This document shows, in pieces, positions 44,256-55,168 of a stretch of 64,000 nt of DNA (position 1 is its first letter; each line of letters starts with the position of its first letter). The stretch covers positions 35,665,869-35,729,868 of the forward strand of contig NC_046683.1 in assembly GCF_009870125.1 (NCBI RefSeq), read 5' to 3'. The notes beneath the pieces were generated by a model. It did no database searches. It was given only the letters and a program-made list of their open reading frames with translations, and was not told the DNA's origin. A program made the position numbers and the translations under genes. Source of the DNA: Drosophila pseudoobscura. Lineage: Eukaryota; Arthropoda; Insecta; Diptera; Drosophilidae.

Positions 44256-45047
44256 TATACCCGATACTCATAATGAGTATTGGGGTATATTAAATTCGTG
44301 GTAAAAATAGATGTGTGTAACGTCCAGAAGGAATCGTCGATTGAGCCCTGTCTGTCTGTCCGTCCGCCCGTCTGTCCGTCCCTATCAGCGCCTAGTGCTC
44401 AAAGACTATAAAAGCTAGGGCAACGACGTTTTATATCCGGAGTTCTGTGATATGTCACTGCTATATTTCAAAACTTTGCCCCGCCCCGACAAAGGGCGAA
44501 AATCTGTGGCATCCACAAATTCAAAGATACGAGAAAACTAAAAACGCAGAATCGTAGAGGATGGCTATATCTTCTAGAGTGCAAAATCTGAACCAGATCG
44601 TATAATTATTATAGCCAGAATCAAGAAAACAATTTCATTCTTTCTCGCTCTGTCTCTCTCTAACACACAGGTTTCATGGTCGGTTTAGCCAATTGCAAAA
44701 TATTAGTTCAACGAACTCAGAATCTATAAGAGCTAGAGCGTTTTGTGTCAAAATTTCGCCACATCCCCTTCCGCCCCCGCAAAGGACGAAAATCTTGGGC
44801 ATCCACAAATCTCAGAGACTATTAAAGCTAGAGTAACCAAATTTGGTATCCGCACTTCTGTTAGATCTCACTATAAAATGTATATCTCAAAACATCGCCC
44901 CACCCCCTTCCGCCACCACAGAGGACGAAAATCTGTTGTATCCACAATATTGAGGATACGAGAAAACTAAAAACGCAGATTCATAGATAATGACCATATC
45001 TATCAGATTGCTGAATCTGGATCAGATCAGATCATTTTTATATCCAG
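44256..45047 (+). mobile_element. DINE-1-type Helentron, 3'-truncated
   Basis: Starts TATACCCGATACTCATAATG, has the CTGTCTGTCCGTCC tract at about 44345, three copies of the GACGAAAATCT unit, and ends within ATCAGATCATTTTTATA near 45047, where the tandem-duplicated unit begins. Confidence 0.85.
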
Positions 45048-45054
45048 GCTATAT

Positions 45055-46540
45055 TCTTTGCGTAGAGGAAGTCTTATCGCTAAGCTTAGCAGTAAAAAAT
45101 GACTATACAAGCCGGTATCTAAAATGCCTTTCAATGCTATTGGTCCAGTATATAATAAAAAGTGGCTTTAAATCGGTCGAGATTATCTAGAGATCTAACT
45201 TCTCTATTGAATTCCCTAGATAAAAACTTTTTAAGAGACATAAGTTTATTATTAAGGGAAGCTATGGAGTCCCGTTTCAAAGAAAATTGATGACCTTTTG
45301 CTCTTACTAAAGTCCCTAGGACCGTTTTTATGACGTAAAGACAAACTACGTGCATGTAGTCTAAGGGAAACTGATTTACCATATTCATTGGCATATTATC
45401 AAGAACATGTTAGCCTTGGATGTTGTGGTTTTCAGGTTGAATACGATTTCGGAAGCTATCATTGGTTCGTGGTAGGTTAATTGATTTCTTGAAAATTTGA
45501 CGGTTACAGAAAGTTTCCCCTTTCTGAATGCAATAGTTGCAGGAATAAAAACCCGAACGATATTTCACAGACAATATAAAAGCGCGGGCTGGCGCATCGC
45601 ATATGATTGCTCTCATAGATATTCGGAAACACATATTTTGAAACATCATCCCTTCCTTTATCAATTCTCCTTACTCGTAGACACATTCTTGCAAATAAAG
45701 AATCCTGGCTTCGAATTACCTGCAAATATTCCAGCTACCAAAACTGGCTTTGTGCCATTGACGTTAATCAAAATGAGACATGCTTGCATTCTAGAACTTT
45801 TACATAGCGGAAGACCGTCTACATTAATATTTAAACTTATATTCGAAGATAAATAATTAAATTTCGTAAGGTAATCTGTTAAAGAGTTTTTAAATATAAA
45901 CCAAGGCATTGCCTGCCATAGTGCTGACATTATTTGCAGACAGCCACCTAGTTAACCGATTAAGTCAGTTGAACTGGAATGTTCAGTAAATGGAAATTTA
46001 TTACTATCGCAAAGTAATGCATTTTGTTGGAGTTCGGGTTCGGAATATTCAATTTAACCTCAAAATCTCCAGTAGCTCTTTGCACATGTCGAGCCTCTCC
46101 GATATATGTTAGGCTTTTTCTTTTGTAAGACATTTTATTTCTTTTATTAATAACGTACTTACCTATTCGTAGAAGTTTCTATTAAATTCGTAAGAGATTG
46201 TAGAGATTTTTAACTTAGTACTGCACAATTCGACGAAAATAATTGAAATGCCAGCGCAAGGAACGCCGGCTTTATTTGAACTTGTTTCTAATGCTGGACA
46301 CATGTAGAAAAAGAAAAACACGAATGACTTCTCGACCACTAATCTGTCGAGACGTGAACAAAGAGCCGAAGGAGCATTGCCGGACTGAAGGCACATGAAG
46401 GCTTGCTGCTTTTTTTTTGACTCGCTTGCGAGCTCGTTTGCGAGAGTTTTGCGACGCATAGCCATACGCTCGTACACAAGCTAGTTTGCGAGCATTTTGC
46501 GGGACTCTCGCAAAAGGCACGTTTGTTTGTTTGCTGAGTA
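45055..46540 (-). mobile_element. Unclassified DNA transposon, copy A (3'-truncated)
   Basis: Transposase-like coding remnant on the minus strand plus a 5' noncoding end with GTTTGCGAGC-type motifs (46415-46530). It lacks the 3' third that copy B retains, because the DINE-1 junction at 45047 cuts it. Confidence 0.65.
45137..46133 (-). pseudogene. Transposase-like protein with LDYMHVVCL motif (copy A)
   Basis: ATG at 46133 (MSYKRKSLTYIGEARHV), then broken frames: SLNINVDGLPLCKSSRMQAC with VNGTKPVLVAGIFAGNSKPG (45661-45930), AIICDAPARAF, GFYSCNYCIQKGETFCN and NDSFRNRIQPENHNIQG (45410-45664), then FPLDYMHVVCLYVIKTVLGT and FLSREFNREVRSLDNLDRFK (45137-45394). I know this order (VDGLPL...KSS, CDxPARAF, YxxCxxC, PLDYMHxVCLG) from transposase-derived ORFs of animal DNA transposons but cannot assign the superfamily; CMC/EnSpm-like is a guess. 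Stops at 45410 and 45661 inactivate it. Confidence 0.6.
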
Positions 46541-46757
46541 GTTCTCTTAGTAAGTTAAGTACTAATTTTGCTCTCATATTAGTCTAACAGGGGCAGCGCC
46601 CCTCGGTCGTTTGGGCGGGAGGAGAGGAGAACTGCACTTTGCCTGGGATCCGCGCGTAACAGCCTTCTACTGGTGTCACACGGGCCACTTAATGGTGCAG
46701 TAACTGCATAGCCACTTCAAAGATGCAGTCAGTGCATATCATCGTTCAAATATAATG
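46535..46757 (+). mobile_element. CR1 3' UTR tail (unit 1)
   Basis: Matches 11115-11374: TCTTAGTAAG, ATATTAGTCTAACA, GGATCCGCGCGTAACAGCC, GGTGTCACACGGGCCACTT. Only the last 220 bp of a CR1 element, a severely 5'-truncated insertion. Confidence 0.75.
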
Positions 46758-46779
46758 TTCAAATCTTCGTTTTTGGATT

Positions 46780-46912
46780 CTTTTCCTGGCTATTGATGAT
46801 GATCAAAAATATTTATTCTTTATGAGGCCGGAAACGCTTCGTTTTTGGTGTTACACGCATCCACCATTAATCTTATATATCCATATACTCTTAAAGTATC
46901 TGGTATAAAAAA
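46780..46912 (-). mobile_element. DINE-1 5' end fragment (unit 1)
   Basis: Inverted, diverged: CTATTGATGATGATCAAAAAT, GAGGCCGGAAACG, ACACGCATCCACC, and TCTGGTATAAAA. Lies directly upstream of the C1D gene's 5' flank. The counterpart in unit 2 is about 52960-53093. Confidence 0.65.
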
Positions 46913-47076
46913 TCAATGTTGTGTCATCACAGGATAACGGATCTGATGTGCTTAAAAATATACTGCGCTCCACTGTTTTTTCTCGGCGGACCATTGTGCG
47001 GGAACCAAATTCATACTGTATTGCTTACAAATTGGAAGCGGAGAGTGCCAAAATGCAATAGTTTTTTGTGTAACCA

Positions 47077-47085
47077 TATATAAAG
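47077..47085 (+). promoter_or_regulatory. TATA-like box upstream of C1D
   Basis: TATATAAAG, 137-145 bp before the ATG. It lies within a segment of about 110 bp that is deleted in unit 2, so only copy 1 keeps it. Promoter role inferred from position. Confidence 0.4.
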
Positions 47086-47221
47086 CTATCTTTCTCAGAT
47101 CTCAAATGAGAAACAATGAAATAACTAAGAATAAAACTACTGAAAACTACTTTAGTCATAGACTAATTATAAAATGTTTACTTTTAATATTGTAGAAAGA
47201 AGTTTACTACATAGGATTTAA

Positions 47222-47778
47222 ATGTCGAAAACAAAAGATTACAATATAAAAAAAGCGGGACGTGGCTTTCATCTGGAGGAAAAACTACAAAAAGACAATA
47301 AAATTCAAGGAGCTGTTGAAAGCTTTGATTTAAGCCTGGATGCTTTAGAGACTGACCTGAAAATAGCTCTCTCAGCGCACAGATCGCCACATATGACCTT
47401 AGACGAACAAATCGAATTGGACAGTTATTTGGTATACTTAACCACCACATTATATTGGATGTATTTAAAGTTACAGGGCTCAGATGTGTCTAAGGTAAAG
47501 TTATAATATTTAGTACGTATATTTAATAACTTAAGATATTGAATTTATGGTTTCAGCATGGTATAATACATGATTTGGGTCGCGCAAAGGAAATCCTGGC
47601 TAGAAGCAAGGAATTAAATACCTCACTCGAAGCTCCTCGCTTAGATATGCCAGCTACCAAGCGATTTATTGCTGCTGGAATGCATACACGTTTTGTGGAC
47701 ATGGGGGGCGTTATGGTCACTGAAGAACAATACAAAAGGAGTCTTTTGGACGTTGGGAATAGTAAAATAGACAAATAA
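47222..47778 (+). CDS. C1D/Rrp47-like nuclear exosome cofactor, intact copy
   Basis: Exon 1 at 47222-47494, GT-AG intron 47495-47556 (62 bp), exon 2 at 47557-47778; 164 residues, close to the usual 140-160 of C1D. The Sas10/C1D-type helical core is visible: FDLSLDALETDLKIAL, LDEQIELDSYLVYLTTTLYW, MYLKLQGSD (family LNSLYWMYLxTQG), then after the intron IIHDLGRAKEILARSKEL and a short basic C-terminus with MPATKRFIAAGMHTRF. C1D family proteins bind RNA and DNA and help Rrp6 and Mtr4 of the nuclear exosome in 3' processing of structured RNAs. AATAAA at 47791-47796. Surrounded by transposons; the upstream flank is CR1 and DINE-1 debris. Confidence 0.85.
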
Positions 47779-47790
47779 TTGTTTATACAA

Positions 47791-47796
47791 AATAAA
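47791..47796 (+). terminator. Poly(A) signal of C1D copy 1
   Basis: AATAAA 13 bases after the stop codon; conserved in unit 2 at 54591-54596. Confidence 0.6.
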
Positions 47797-47864
47797 TGGC
47801 TGCACAAATGGAACATTTTGGGTTTATATACAAACATGTGTGAACATATGTTCTGGTTTTTTTT

Positions 47865-48917
47865 TATACCCGATACTCAAAATGAGTATTGGGGTATATT
47901 AGATTTGTGGTGAAAGTGGATGTGTGTAACGTCCAGAAGGAATCGTTTCCGACCCTATAAAGTATATATATTCTTGATCAGCATCAATAGCCGAGTCGAT
48001 TGAGCCCTGTCTGTCTGTCCGTCCGTCCGTCTGTCCGTCTGTCCGTCCGTCCGTCTGTCCGTCTGTCCGTCCCCTTCAGCGCCTAATGCTCAAAGACTAT
48101 AAGAGCTAGAGCAACGATGTTTTGGATCCAGACTTCTGTGATATGTCACTGCTACAAAAATATTTAAAAACTTTGCCCCGCCCACTTCCGCCCCCACAAA
48201 GGGCGAAAATCTGTGGCATCCACAATTTTAAAGATACGAGAAAACTAAAAACGCAGAATCGTAGAAGATGACTATATCTTACAGAGTGCAAAATCTGAAC
48301 CAGATCGTATAATTATTATAGCCAGAATCACGAAAACAATTTCACTCTTTCTCGCTCTGTCTCACTCTAACACACAGGTTTCATGGTCGGTTTTGCCAAT
48401 TGCAAAATATGAGTTCAAGGATCTGAGAACCCATAAGAGCTAGAGCAACCAAATTTGGTATCCACACTCCTGTGATATCGGACCTTGACCGTTTCCTGTC
48501 CAAATTTCGCCACACCCCCTTCCGCCCCCGCAAAGGACGAAAATCTGAGGCAACCACAAATCTCAGAGACTTTTAAGGCTAGAGTAACCAAATTTGGTAC
48601 ACACACTCCTTTAAGATGTCACTATAAAACGTATATCTCAGAATTTCGCCCCACCCCCTTCCGCCCCCACAGAGGACGAAAATCGATTGTATCCACAATA
48701 TTGAGGATACGAGAAAACTAAAAACGCAGATTCATAGATAATGACCATATCTATCAAATTGCTGAATCTGGATCAGATCAGATCATTTTTATAGCCAAAA
48801 GGAACAAATCAATTTGCAGTGGATACGCAGCGCCCGACGTCACGGTCAGACTGATTTTCTGTCTCTCTCGCACGCACTCTTTGTCGTGTCGCAGCAACTC
48901 ACAACGTTCCCCCTCGT
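47865..48917 (+). mobile_element. DINE-1-type Helentron, near full length
   Basis: 1053 bp, from TATACCCGATACTCAAAATG to ACGTTCCCCCTCGT, inserted in a T run 70 bp after the C1D poly(A) signal. Contains the CTGT/CCGT tract (about 48008-48072) and three CCACA...GACGAAAATC units. About 90 bp including the 3' subterminal AGTATCGGGTATA, present in the 51396 copy, is missing between GTCGTGTC and GCAGCAACTC. Confidence 0.88.
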
Positions 48918-49089
48918 TTTGATATTATTTTATATCAAAAACGACTCGCAAAAGGCTCGCAAACGATATCGCAAAAGGCTCATAAATGATATCGTAAAAG
49001 GCCCGTTCCTATTTTGTTCCGTAATAAAAAATATTTTTAATTTTTAATATGACATGAATTTAATATATTAATATTGAATATTGAAGATA

Positions 49090-49480
49090 TATGTATGTAT
49101 TATTTAATCTGGCCTTCCGCTCTTGAGCATACTGAAAATATTTTTGTGTTGTGTGGTCAAAATCGTGATCGTCGAGCGCAAACTTCTGTTTAAATGCTTT
49201 TTGGAGTCTGTACCACGCCAGGAGAAAAACTTCGCCACATCATCGCTTATATTTACTCAAAAAATGTAAACAATTCCTTACCAAGTTCTTGAAAGCGTGC
49301 TCTTCTTTAAGATAATCTTCAAATTCTTAAAAGCCCTCTAGACTGGCCAGTGGTGAACGTGGCACTGTCAATTTTAACATGTTAGGCTCTCCGCACTCTC
49401 GAGCTTTTATTGATGCGACTTCACTACGCAACGAAATAAGTTCCGCCCCCTTATTTCAAATAAGTCTATTGAGCAAGAAA
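49090..49480 (-). pseudogene. DUF4806-like domain remnant
   Basis: Minus-strand frames read RSPLASLEGF, a stop, EFEDYLKEEHAFKNLV, then DDVAKFFSWRGTDSK and KAFKQKFALDDHDF in shifted frames. This matches the DUF4806 pattern (EEFExFEDYLKxExxFKNLV ... YSWxGxxxKKAFxxLxL) found in insect proteins of unknown role, as I remember it. It lies downstream of the transposase-like frame on the same strand and may be its C-terminal domain or a second ORF. Repeated at 55805-56210. Confidence 0.5.
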
Positions 49481-49499
49481 ATGTTTCAATGCATTACCA

Positions 49500-51214
49500 T
49501 AATTATTGGACCGATTATTTGGAGCCGTATTAGATATGTCTGAAAATATATTAAAACGACATCGCAAGGTAAAGCCGAAGGAAAGTCACTCAAAATGTTA
49601 CCTGTTATTTGAGTATTTTCCGCTACCATTTCCTCAAAATTAAAATCGTATTGGTTAGCCACTTTTAAAAATCTAAAATTATTCAATTAAAGGAAAGTAA
49701 ATGTGATTTCCACAATCTTCAAAATGAAATGTTTTTTCTGATATTTTTCTATATCATGTTGCGATGTGGTCGAGTCGAAATATAGTACTTTTGAATAGAA
49801 AATGCCCACATAGGTAGAGTTTATGGGAGAAGTAAAGTATGCTTCTAGACCAACTACTAGTTGGCTATGACAAATTTTATTTTCTATTTCATGTTTAATG
49901 TACAGTTAAATTTCTCCAATGAGTAGTTCGAATTTATCAACATTTTTTCAAGATGGCCCAGAAAGTTTTCGAACGTAAATGAGCTTATGGTCTGTAGAGA
50001 ACCATATTGAATGGTTTGTTTGCTTAAATGTGTTAAGCAATCAAAATTAAAAGTGAGCATTGCGTTCATATAGAAAGACAGAACTTGACTTACAAAATTA
50101 TCCAGCAAGCTGGATGCAGGAGAATTTTGCGTGACACAATATTTTTTGCGTAGAAGAAGTCTTATCGCTAAGCTTAGCAGTAAAAAATGATTATACAAGC
50201 CGGTATCTAAAATGCCTTTCAATGCTATTGGTCCAGTATATAATAAAAAGTGGCTTTAAATCGGTCGAGATTATCTAGAGATCTAACTTCTCTATTGAAT
50301 TCCCTAGATAACAACTTTTTAAGAGACAAGTTTATTATTAAGGGAAGCTATGGAGTCCCGTTTCAAATTGATGACCTTTTTCTCTTACTAAAGTCCCTAG
50401 GACCGTTTTTATGACGTAAAGACAAACTACGTGCATGTAGTCTAAGGGAAACTGATTTACCATATTCATTGGCATATTATCAAGAACATGTTAGCCTTGG
50501 ATGTTGTGGTTTTCAGGTTGAATACGATTTCGGAAGCTATCATTGGTTCGTGGTAGGTTAATTGATTTCTTGAAAATTTGACGGTTACAGAAAGTTTCCC
50601 CTTTTTGAATGCAATAGTTGCAGGAATAAAAACCCGAACGATATTTCACAGCCAATATAAAAGCGCGGGCTGGCGCATCGCATATGATTGCTCTCATAGA
50701 TATTCGGAAACACATATTTTGAAACATCATCCCTTCCTTTATCAATTCTCCTTACTCGTAGACACATTCTTGCAAATAAAGAATCCTGGCTTCGAATTAC
50801 CTGCAAATATTCCAGCTACCAAAACTGGCTTTGTGCCATTGACGTTAATCAAAATGAGACATGCTTGCATTCTAGAACTTTTACATAGCGGAAGACCGTC
50901 TACATTAATATTTAAACTTATATTCGAAGATAAATAATTAAATTTCGTAAGGTAATCTGTTAAAGAGTTTTTAAATATAAACCAAGGCATTGCCTGCCAT
51001 AGTGCTGACATTATTTGCAGACAGCCACCTAGTTAACCGATTAAGTCAGTTGAACTGGAATGTTCAGTAAATGGAAATTTATTACTATCGCAAAGTAATG
51101 CATTTTGTTGGAGTTCGGGTTCGGAATATTCAATTTAACCTCAAAATCTCCAGTAGCTCTTTGCACATGTCGAGCCTCTCCGATATATGTTAGGCTTTTT
51201 CTTTTGTAAGACAT
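49500..51214 (-). pseudogene. Transposase-like protein with LDYMHVVCL motif (copy B)
   Basis: Same motif order as copy A, then the part copy A lacks: 49884-50222 holds KGILDTGLYNHFLLLSLAIR and SFTFENFLGHLEKMLINSNY, the C-terminal segment expected in this protein family (usual form KGILPxxLYNHFLLL and SAFxFENxLxxLK). 49500-49686 adds FRFLKVANQYDFNFEEMVAE. Frameshifts at about 50220 and 50490 plus several stops. The Gln/Arg differences from copy A are few, so both were already broken before duplication. Confidence 0.6.
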
Positions 51215-51395
51215 TTTATTTCTTTTATTAATAACGTACTTACCTATTGGTAGAAGTTTCTATTAAATTCGTAAGAGATTGTAGAGATTTTTAACTTTGT
51301 ACTGCACAATTCGACGAAAATAATTGAAATGCCAGCGCAAGGAACGCAGGCTTTATTTGAACTTGTTTCTAATGCTGGACACATGTAGAAAAAGA

Positions 51396-52490
51396 ACGAG
51401 GGGGAACGTTTTGAGTTGCTGCGGACACCGCAACTCTACAGTTATACCCGATACTAAGTCAGTATGGCTCTCCTCCGGCAGACGCCGCTAATATTAAACG
51501 ACACGACAAAGAGTGCGTGCGAGAGAGACAGAAAATCAGTCTGACCGTGACGTCGGGCGCTGCGTATCCACTGCAAATTGATTTGTTCCTTTTGGCTATA
51601 AAAATGATCTGATCTGATCCAGATTCAGCAATCTGATAGATATGGTCATTATCTATGATTCTGCGTTTTCAGTTTTCTCGAATGTGCAATATTGTGGATG
51701 CAACAGATTTTCGTTCTTTGTGTGGGCGGAAAGGGGTGGGGCGAAATTTTGAGATATACGTTTTATAGTGACATCTTAAATTAGTGTGTGTACCAAATTT
51801 AGTCTCTGAGATTTGTGGTTGCCTCAGATTTTCGTCCTTTGCGGGGGCGGAAGGGGGTGTGGCGAAATTTGGACACAAAATGGTCAAGGTCCGATATCAC
51901 AGGAGTGTGGATACCAAATTGGTTGCTCTGGCTCTTATAGGTTCTGAGATCCTTGAACTCATATTTTTCAATTGGCAAAACCGACCATGAAACTTGTGTG
52001 TTAGAGAGAGACAGAGCGAGAAAGAATGAAATTGTTTTCTTGATTCTTGCTAACTTAATTATACGATCTGGTTCAGATTTCACACTCTAGAAGATATAGT
52101 CATCTTCTACGATTCTGCGCTCTTAGTTTTCTCGTATCGTCGAGATTGTGGATGCCACAGATTTTCGCCCTTTGTGGGGGCGGAAGTGGGCGGGGCAAAG
52201 TTTTGAAATATTTTTGTAGCAGTGACATATCACAGAAGTCTGGATCCAAAACATCGTTGATCTAGCTCTTATAGTCTTTGAGCACTAGGCGCTGAAGGGG
52301 ACGGACAGACGGACAGACGGACGGACGGACAGACGGACAGACAGACATGGCTCAATCGACTCGGCTACTGATGCTGATCCAGAATATATATACTTTATGG
52401 GGTCGGAAACGATTCCTTCTGGACGTTACACACATCCACTTTTACCACAAATCTAATATACCCCAATACTCATTTTGAGTATCGGGTATA
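51396..52490 (-). mobile_element. DINE-1-type Helentron inserted in unit 2 only
   Basis: 1095 bp, inverted: ACGAGGGGGAACGTT...CATTTTGAGTATCGGGTATA. Unit 1 gives the empty site: GTAGAAAAAGA joined directly to AAAACACGAATGAC (46306-46333). On the element strand the insertion is between T and T with no target duplication, the mode described for Helentrons. Has both 5' TATACCCGATACT and 3' subterminal AGTATCGGGTATA, plus the CCGT/CTGT tract at 52298-52345. Confidence 0.92.
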
Positions 52491-52711
52491 AAAACACGAA
52501 TGACTTCTCGACCACTAATCTGTCGAGACGTGAACAGAGAGCCGAAGGAGCATTGCCGGACTGAAGGCACATGAAGGCTTGCTGCTTTTTTTTTGACTCG
52601 CTTGCGAGCTCGTTTGCGAGAGTTTTGCGACGCATAGCCATACGCTCGTACACAAGCTAGTTTGCGAGCATTTTGCGGGACTCTCGCAAAAGGCACGTCT
52701 GTTTGTTTGCT

Positions 52712-52935
52712 GAGTAGTTCTCTTAGTAAGTTAAGTACTAATTTTACTCTCATATTAGTCTAACAGGGGCAGCGCCCCTCGGTCGTTTGGGCGGGAGGAG
52801 AGGAGAACTGCACTTTGCCTGGGATCCGCGCGTAACAGCCTTCTACTGGTGTCACACGGGCCACTTAATGGTGCAGTAACTGCATAGCCACTTCAAAGAT
52901 GCAGTCAGTGCATATCATCGTTCAAATATAATGTT
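52712..52935 (+). mobile_element. CR1 3' UTR tail (unit 2)
   Basis: Near-identical duplicate of 46535-46757, shared before the segmental duplication. Followed by the DINE-1 fragment copy at about 52960-53093. Confidence 0.75.
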
Positions 52936-53297
52936 CAAATCTTCGTTTTTGGATTCTTTTTCTGGCTATTGATGATGATCAAAAATATTTATTCTTTATG
53001 AGGCCGGAAACGCTTCGTTTTTGGTGTTACACGCATCCACCACTAATCTTATATATCCATATACTCTTAAAGTATCTGGTATAAAAAATCAGTGTTGTGT
53101 CATCACAGGAAAACGGATCTGATGTGCTTAAAAATATACTGCGCTCCACTGTTTTTTCTCGGTGGACCATTGTGCGGGAATCAAATTCATACTGTATTGC
53201 TTACAAATTGCATTTTTGAAAACTACTTTAGTCATAGCCTAATTATAAAATGTTTACTTTTAATATTGTAGATAGAAGTTTACTACATAGGATTTAA

Positions 53298-54578
53298 ATG
53301 TCGAAAACAAAAGATTACAATATAAAAAAAGCGGGACGTGGCTTTCATCTGGAGGAAAAACTACAAAAAGACAATAAAATTCAAGGAGCTGTTGAAAGCT
53401 TTGATTTAAGCCTGGATGCTTTAGAGACTGACCTGAAAATAGCTCTCTCAGCGCACAGATCGCCACATATGAACTTAGACGAACAAATCTAATTGGACAG
53501 TTATTTGGTATACTTAACCACCACATTATATTGGATCAAAGACTATACAATACCAAGATGTTGCATGAGGAACAAATTCTTTGTCATTTTTCGTTTGACG
53601 CTTCATGGTACGGGCGCCCGGGGCTATTACTTCAATTCTTTTTACGCTACCTTCGCCTCCGAAATGCTACTCGGCTTCGTCAATGCCTTGGTCAGCGTCG
53701 AGTCGGTGTGTCTCGAGAGAAAGAATACAAAAACAAAATATGAATCGTCTGCGTGCCGAAACCGTAGGGCAGCGTGGTCGCTGATGTCTTTGGCGCGGCA
53801 CAGTGGGGACTCAGCCGAAATAGTAAAAAAAATTGTATGAGTGCTTTAGATAAATTTAATGTACGCATCTAATAGAGAATTTTTCAATCGAATTTTCAAG
53901 ATAGTTTTAGTTTAGGAGATATAAGCACTCCAAGTTTAACATTTTTTCAGTGTGAAAATATTTATTGAACTCATATTCACTAACTAATTTAGCAAGCTGA
54001 GACGGCCAAAGGTCCCACTGTGCCGCTCCAAAGACATCGGCGATCCGCGACCACCGCTTCGACGGTGCTGAGGCTCGAGAGTCCAGAATTGCCGAACAGA
54101 CGAAACCGATGGGCAGCGGGGTCGCGGTAGAGACGAAGTACAGGCGAAAAGGGAATTGAAACCCCGCGCGCTCCCTCGTGCCTTTTGGGTTCTAATGTTA
54201 GGACCCGCCATAGAACAGCTTTTTGGTCGCTCATGCAACATCTTGGTATTGTATAGTCTTTGATTGGATGTATTTAAAGTTACAGGGCTCAGATGTGTCT
54301 AAGGTAAAGTTATAATATTTAGTACGTATATTTAATAACTTAAGATATTGAATTTATGGTTTCAGCATGGTATAATACATGATTTGGGTCGCGCAAAGGA
54401 AATCCTGTCTAGAAGCAAGGAATTAAATACCTCACTCGAAGCTCCTCGCTTAGATATGCCAGCTACCAAGCGATTTATTGCTGCTGGAATGCATACACGT
54501 TTTGTGGACATGGGGGGCGTTATGGTCACTGAAGAACAACGTCTTTTGGACGTTAGGAATAGTAAAATAGACAAATAA
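53298..54578 (+). pseudogene. C1D/Rrp47-like gene, broken tandem copy
   Basis: Duplicate of 47222-47778. Exon 1 starts at 53298; GAA (Glu65 in copy 1) is TAA at 53490-53492, so at most 64 residues are made. A foldback element (53537-54262) sits in the TTLYW/MYL codons of exon 1. Exon 1 resumes at 54270, the intron and splice sites are kept, and exon 2 (54366-54578) has lost 12 bases, removing residues around EEQYKRSL. Most of the sequence is otherwise identical to copy 1, so decay is recent. Upstream, about 110 bp with the TATA-like box are gone. Confidence 0.9.
53537..54262 (-). mobile_element. Foldback-type MITE with 7-bp target duplication, copy 2
   Basis: 726 bp, inverted relative to 42368-43092. 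Perfect 7-bp duplicate ATTGGAT at 53530-53536 and 54263-54269; unit 1 supplies the empty site (one ATTGGAT at 47454-47460). Ends CAAAGACTATACAATACCAA and its inverse are better conserved than in copy 1. Frames at 53493-53840 and 53984-54241 are arm sequence, though their codon-like look in both arms is noted under findings. Confidence 0.9.
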
Positions 54579-54637
54579 TTGTTTATACAAAATAAATGGC
54601 TGCACAAATGGAACATTTTGGGTTTATATACAAACAT

Positions 54638-55168
54638 GTGTGAACATATGTTCTGGTTTTTTTTTTACTCTTACATTGGTCAAACTTTACATAAATTAAA
54701 AGTTATTTTATTATACGTTATTCGTGACGAAAAAGATGATATTATTTTCGTGTTGATTTGTTATAAGGATATTGAAAGCGATATTGAATACAGACACTTG
54801 TGTCTGTAAGCGAGGCAAATACGATCATGACCGTGACTCTGCTCAGTCCCATCTAGAGTCATTATTTTTCTGAATGTAGACATTAAGCAAACCGACACGA
54901 CAGTAAATCATATAGCTTGCTAATAGTCACAATAGGCAAAATAGCCAGTCTAGCGAAATAAAATTAAAATTTTAAAATGTAAATATATATGGTATATACA
55001 CTACTGGCCCAAAAAATAAGTACATCGGTGTCGTGCTAGTTTGTTATGGAATAGCTCGAATTTTTCTAAAAGTATGAATGCCAATTGTTTATATTTGGAA
55101 AGGTTTCAGTCTTGCCAAATATTTAAATCAAAAATTAAAGTGAGGAACCATTTTTATAAACATTTTTT
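54638..55168. other. C1D 3' flank retained only in unit 2; Tc1-type end inside
   Basis: AT-rich, no supported gene. ACACTACTGGCCCAAAAAAT at 55002-55021 looks like a Tc1-type terminal repeat (compare 42067 and 42269) but no transposase follows before the DINE-1 piece. Confidence 0.45.

Larger units (their letters stand above)
45055..49499 (+). repeat. Segmental tandem duplication, unit 1
   Basis: Transposon fragment A, CR1 tail, DINE fragment, C1D gene, DINE-1 and the end of the next transposon copy. Repeated at 50145-56213 with the same internal order; the unit-2 copy has gained a Helentron and a foldback element and lost small pieces. A third unit starts at 62612 and leaves the window. Confidence 0.9.
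48931..52715 (-). mobile_element. Unclassified DNA transposon, copy B (most complete)
   Basis: Runs on the minus strand from about 52715 to about 48931, with a Helentron (51396-52490) in the 5' part. The ends carry related motifs: GACTCGCAAAAGGCTCGC at 48943 and the near-inverse GTTTGCGAGCATTTTGCGGG at 52660. Inside are a transposase-like region (49500-51214) and a DUF4806-like region (49090-49480). Without the Helentron about 2.7 kb. Exact termini and target duplicates are not fixed. Confidence 0.6.

Noticed and set aside
44743..44970. Short frames such as 44743-44970, 48485-48721 and 51669-51887
   Set aside because: All fall in DINE-1 copies and reflect the repeated GACGAAAATC units, not genes.
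48008..48072. CTGT/CCGT tandem tract that could pass as a microsatellite locus or array
   Set aside because: It is the usual internal variable tract of DINE-1 and occurs in each copy.
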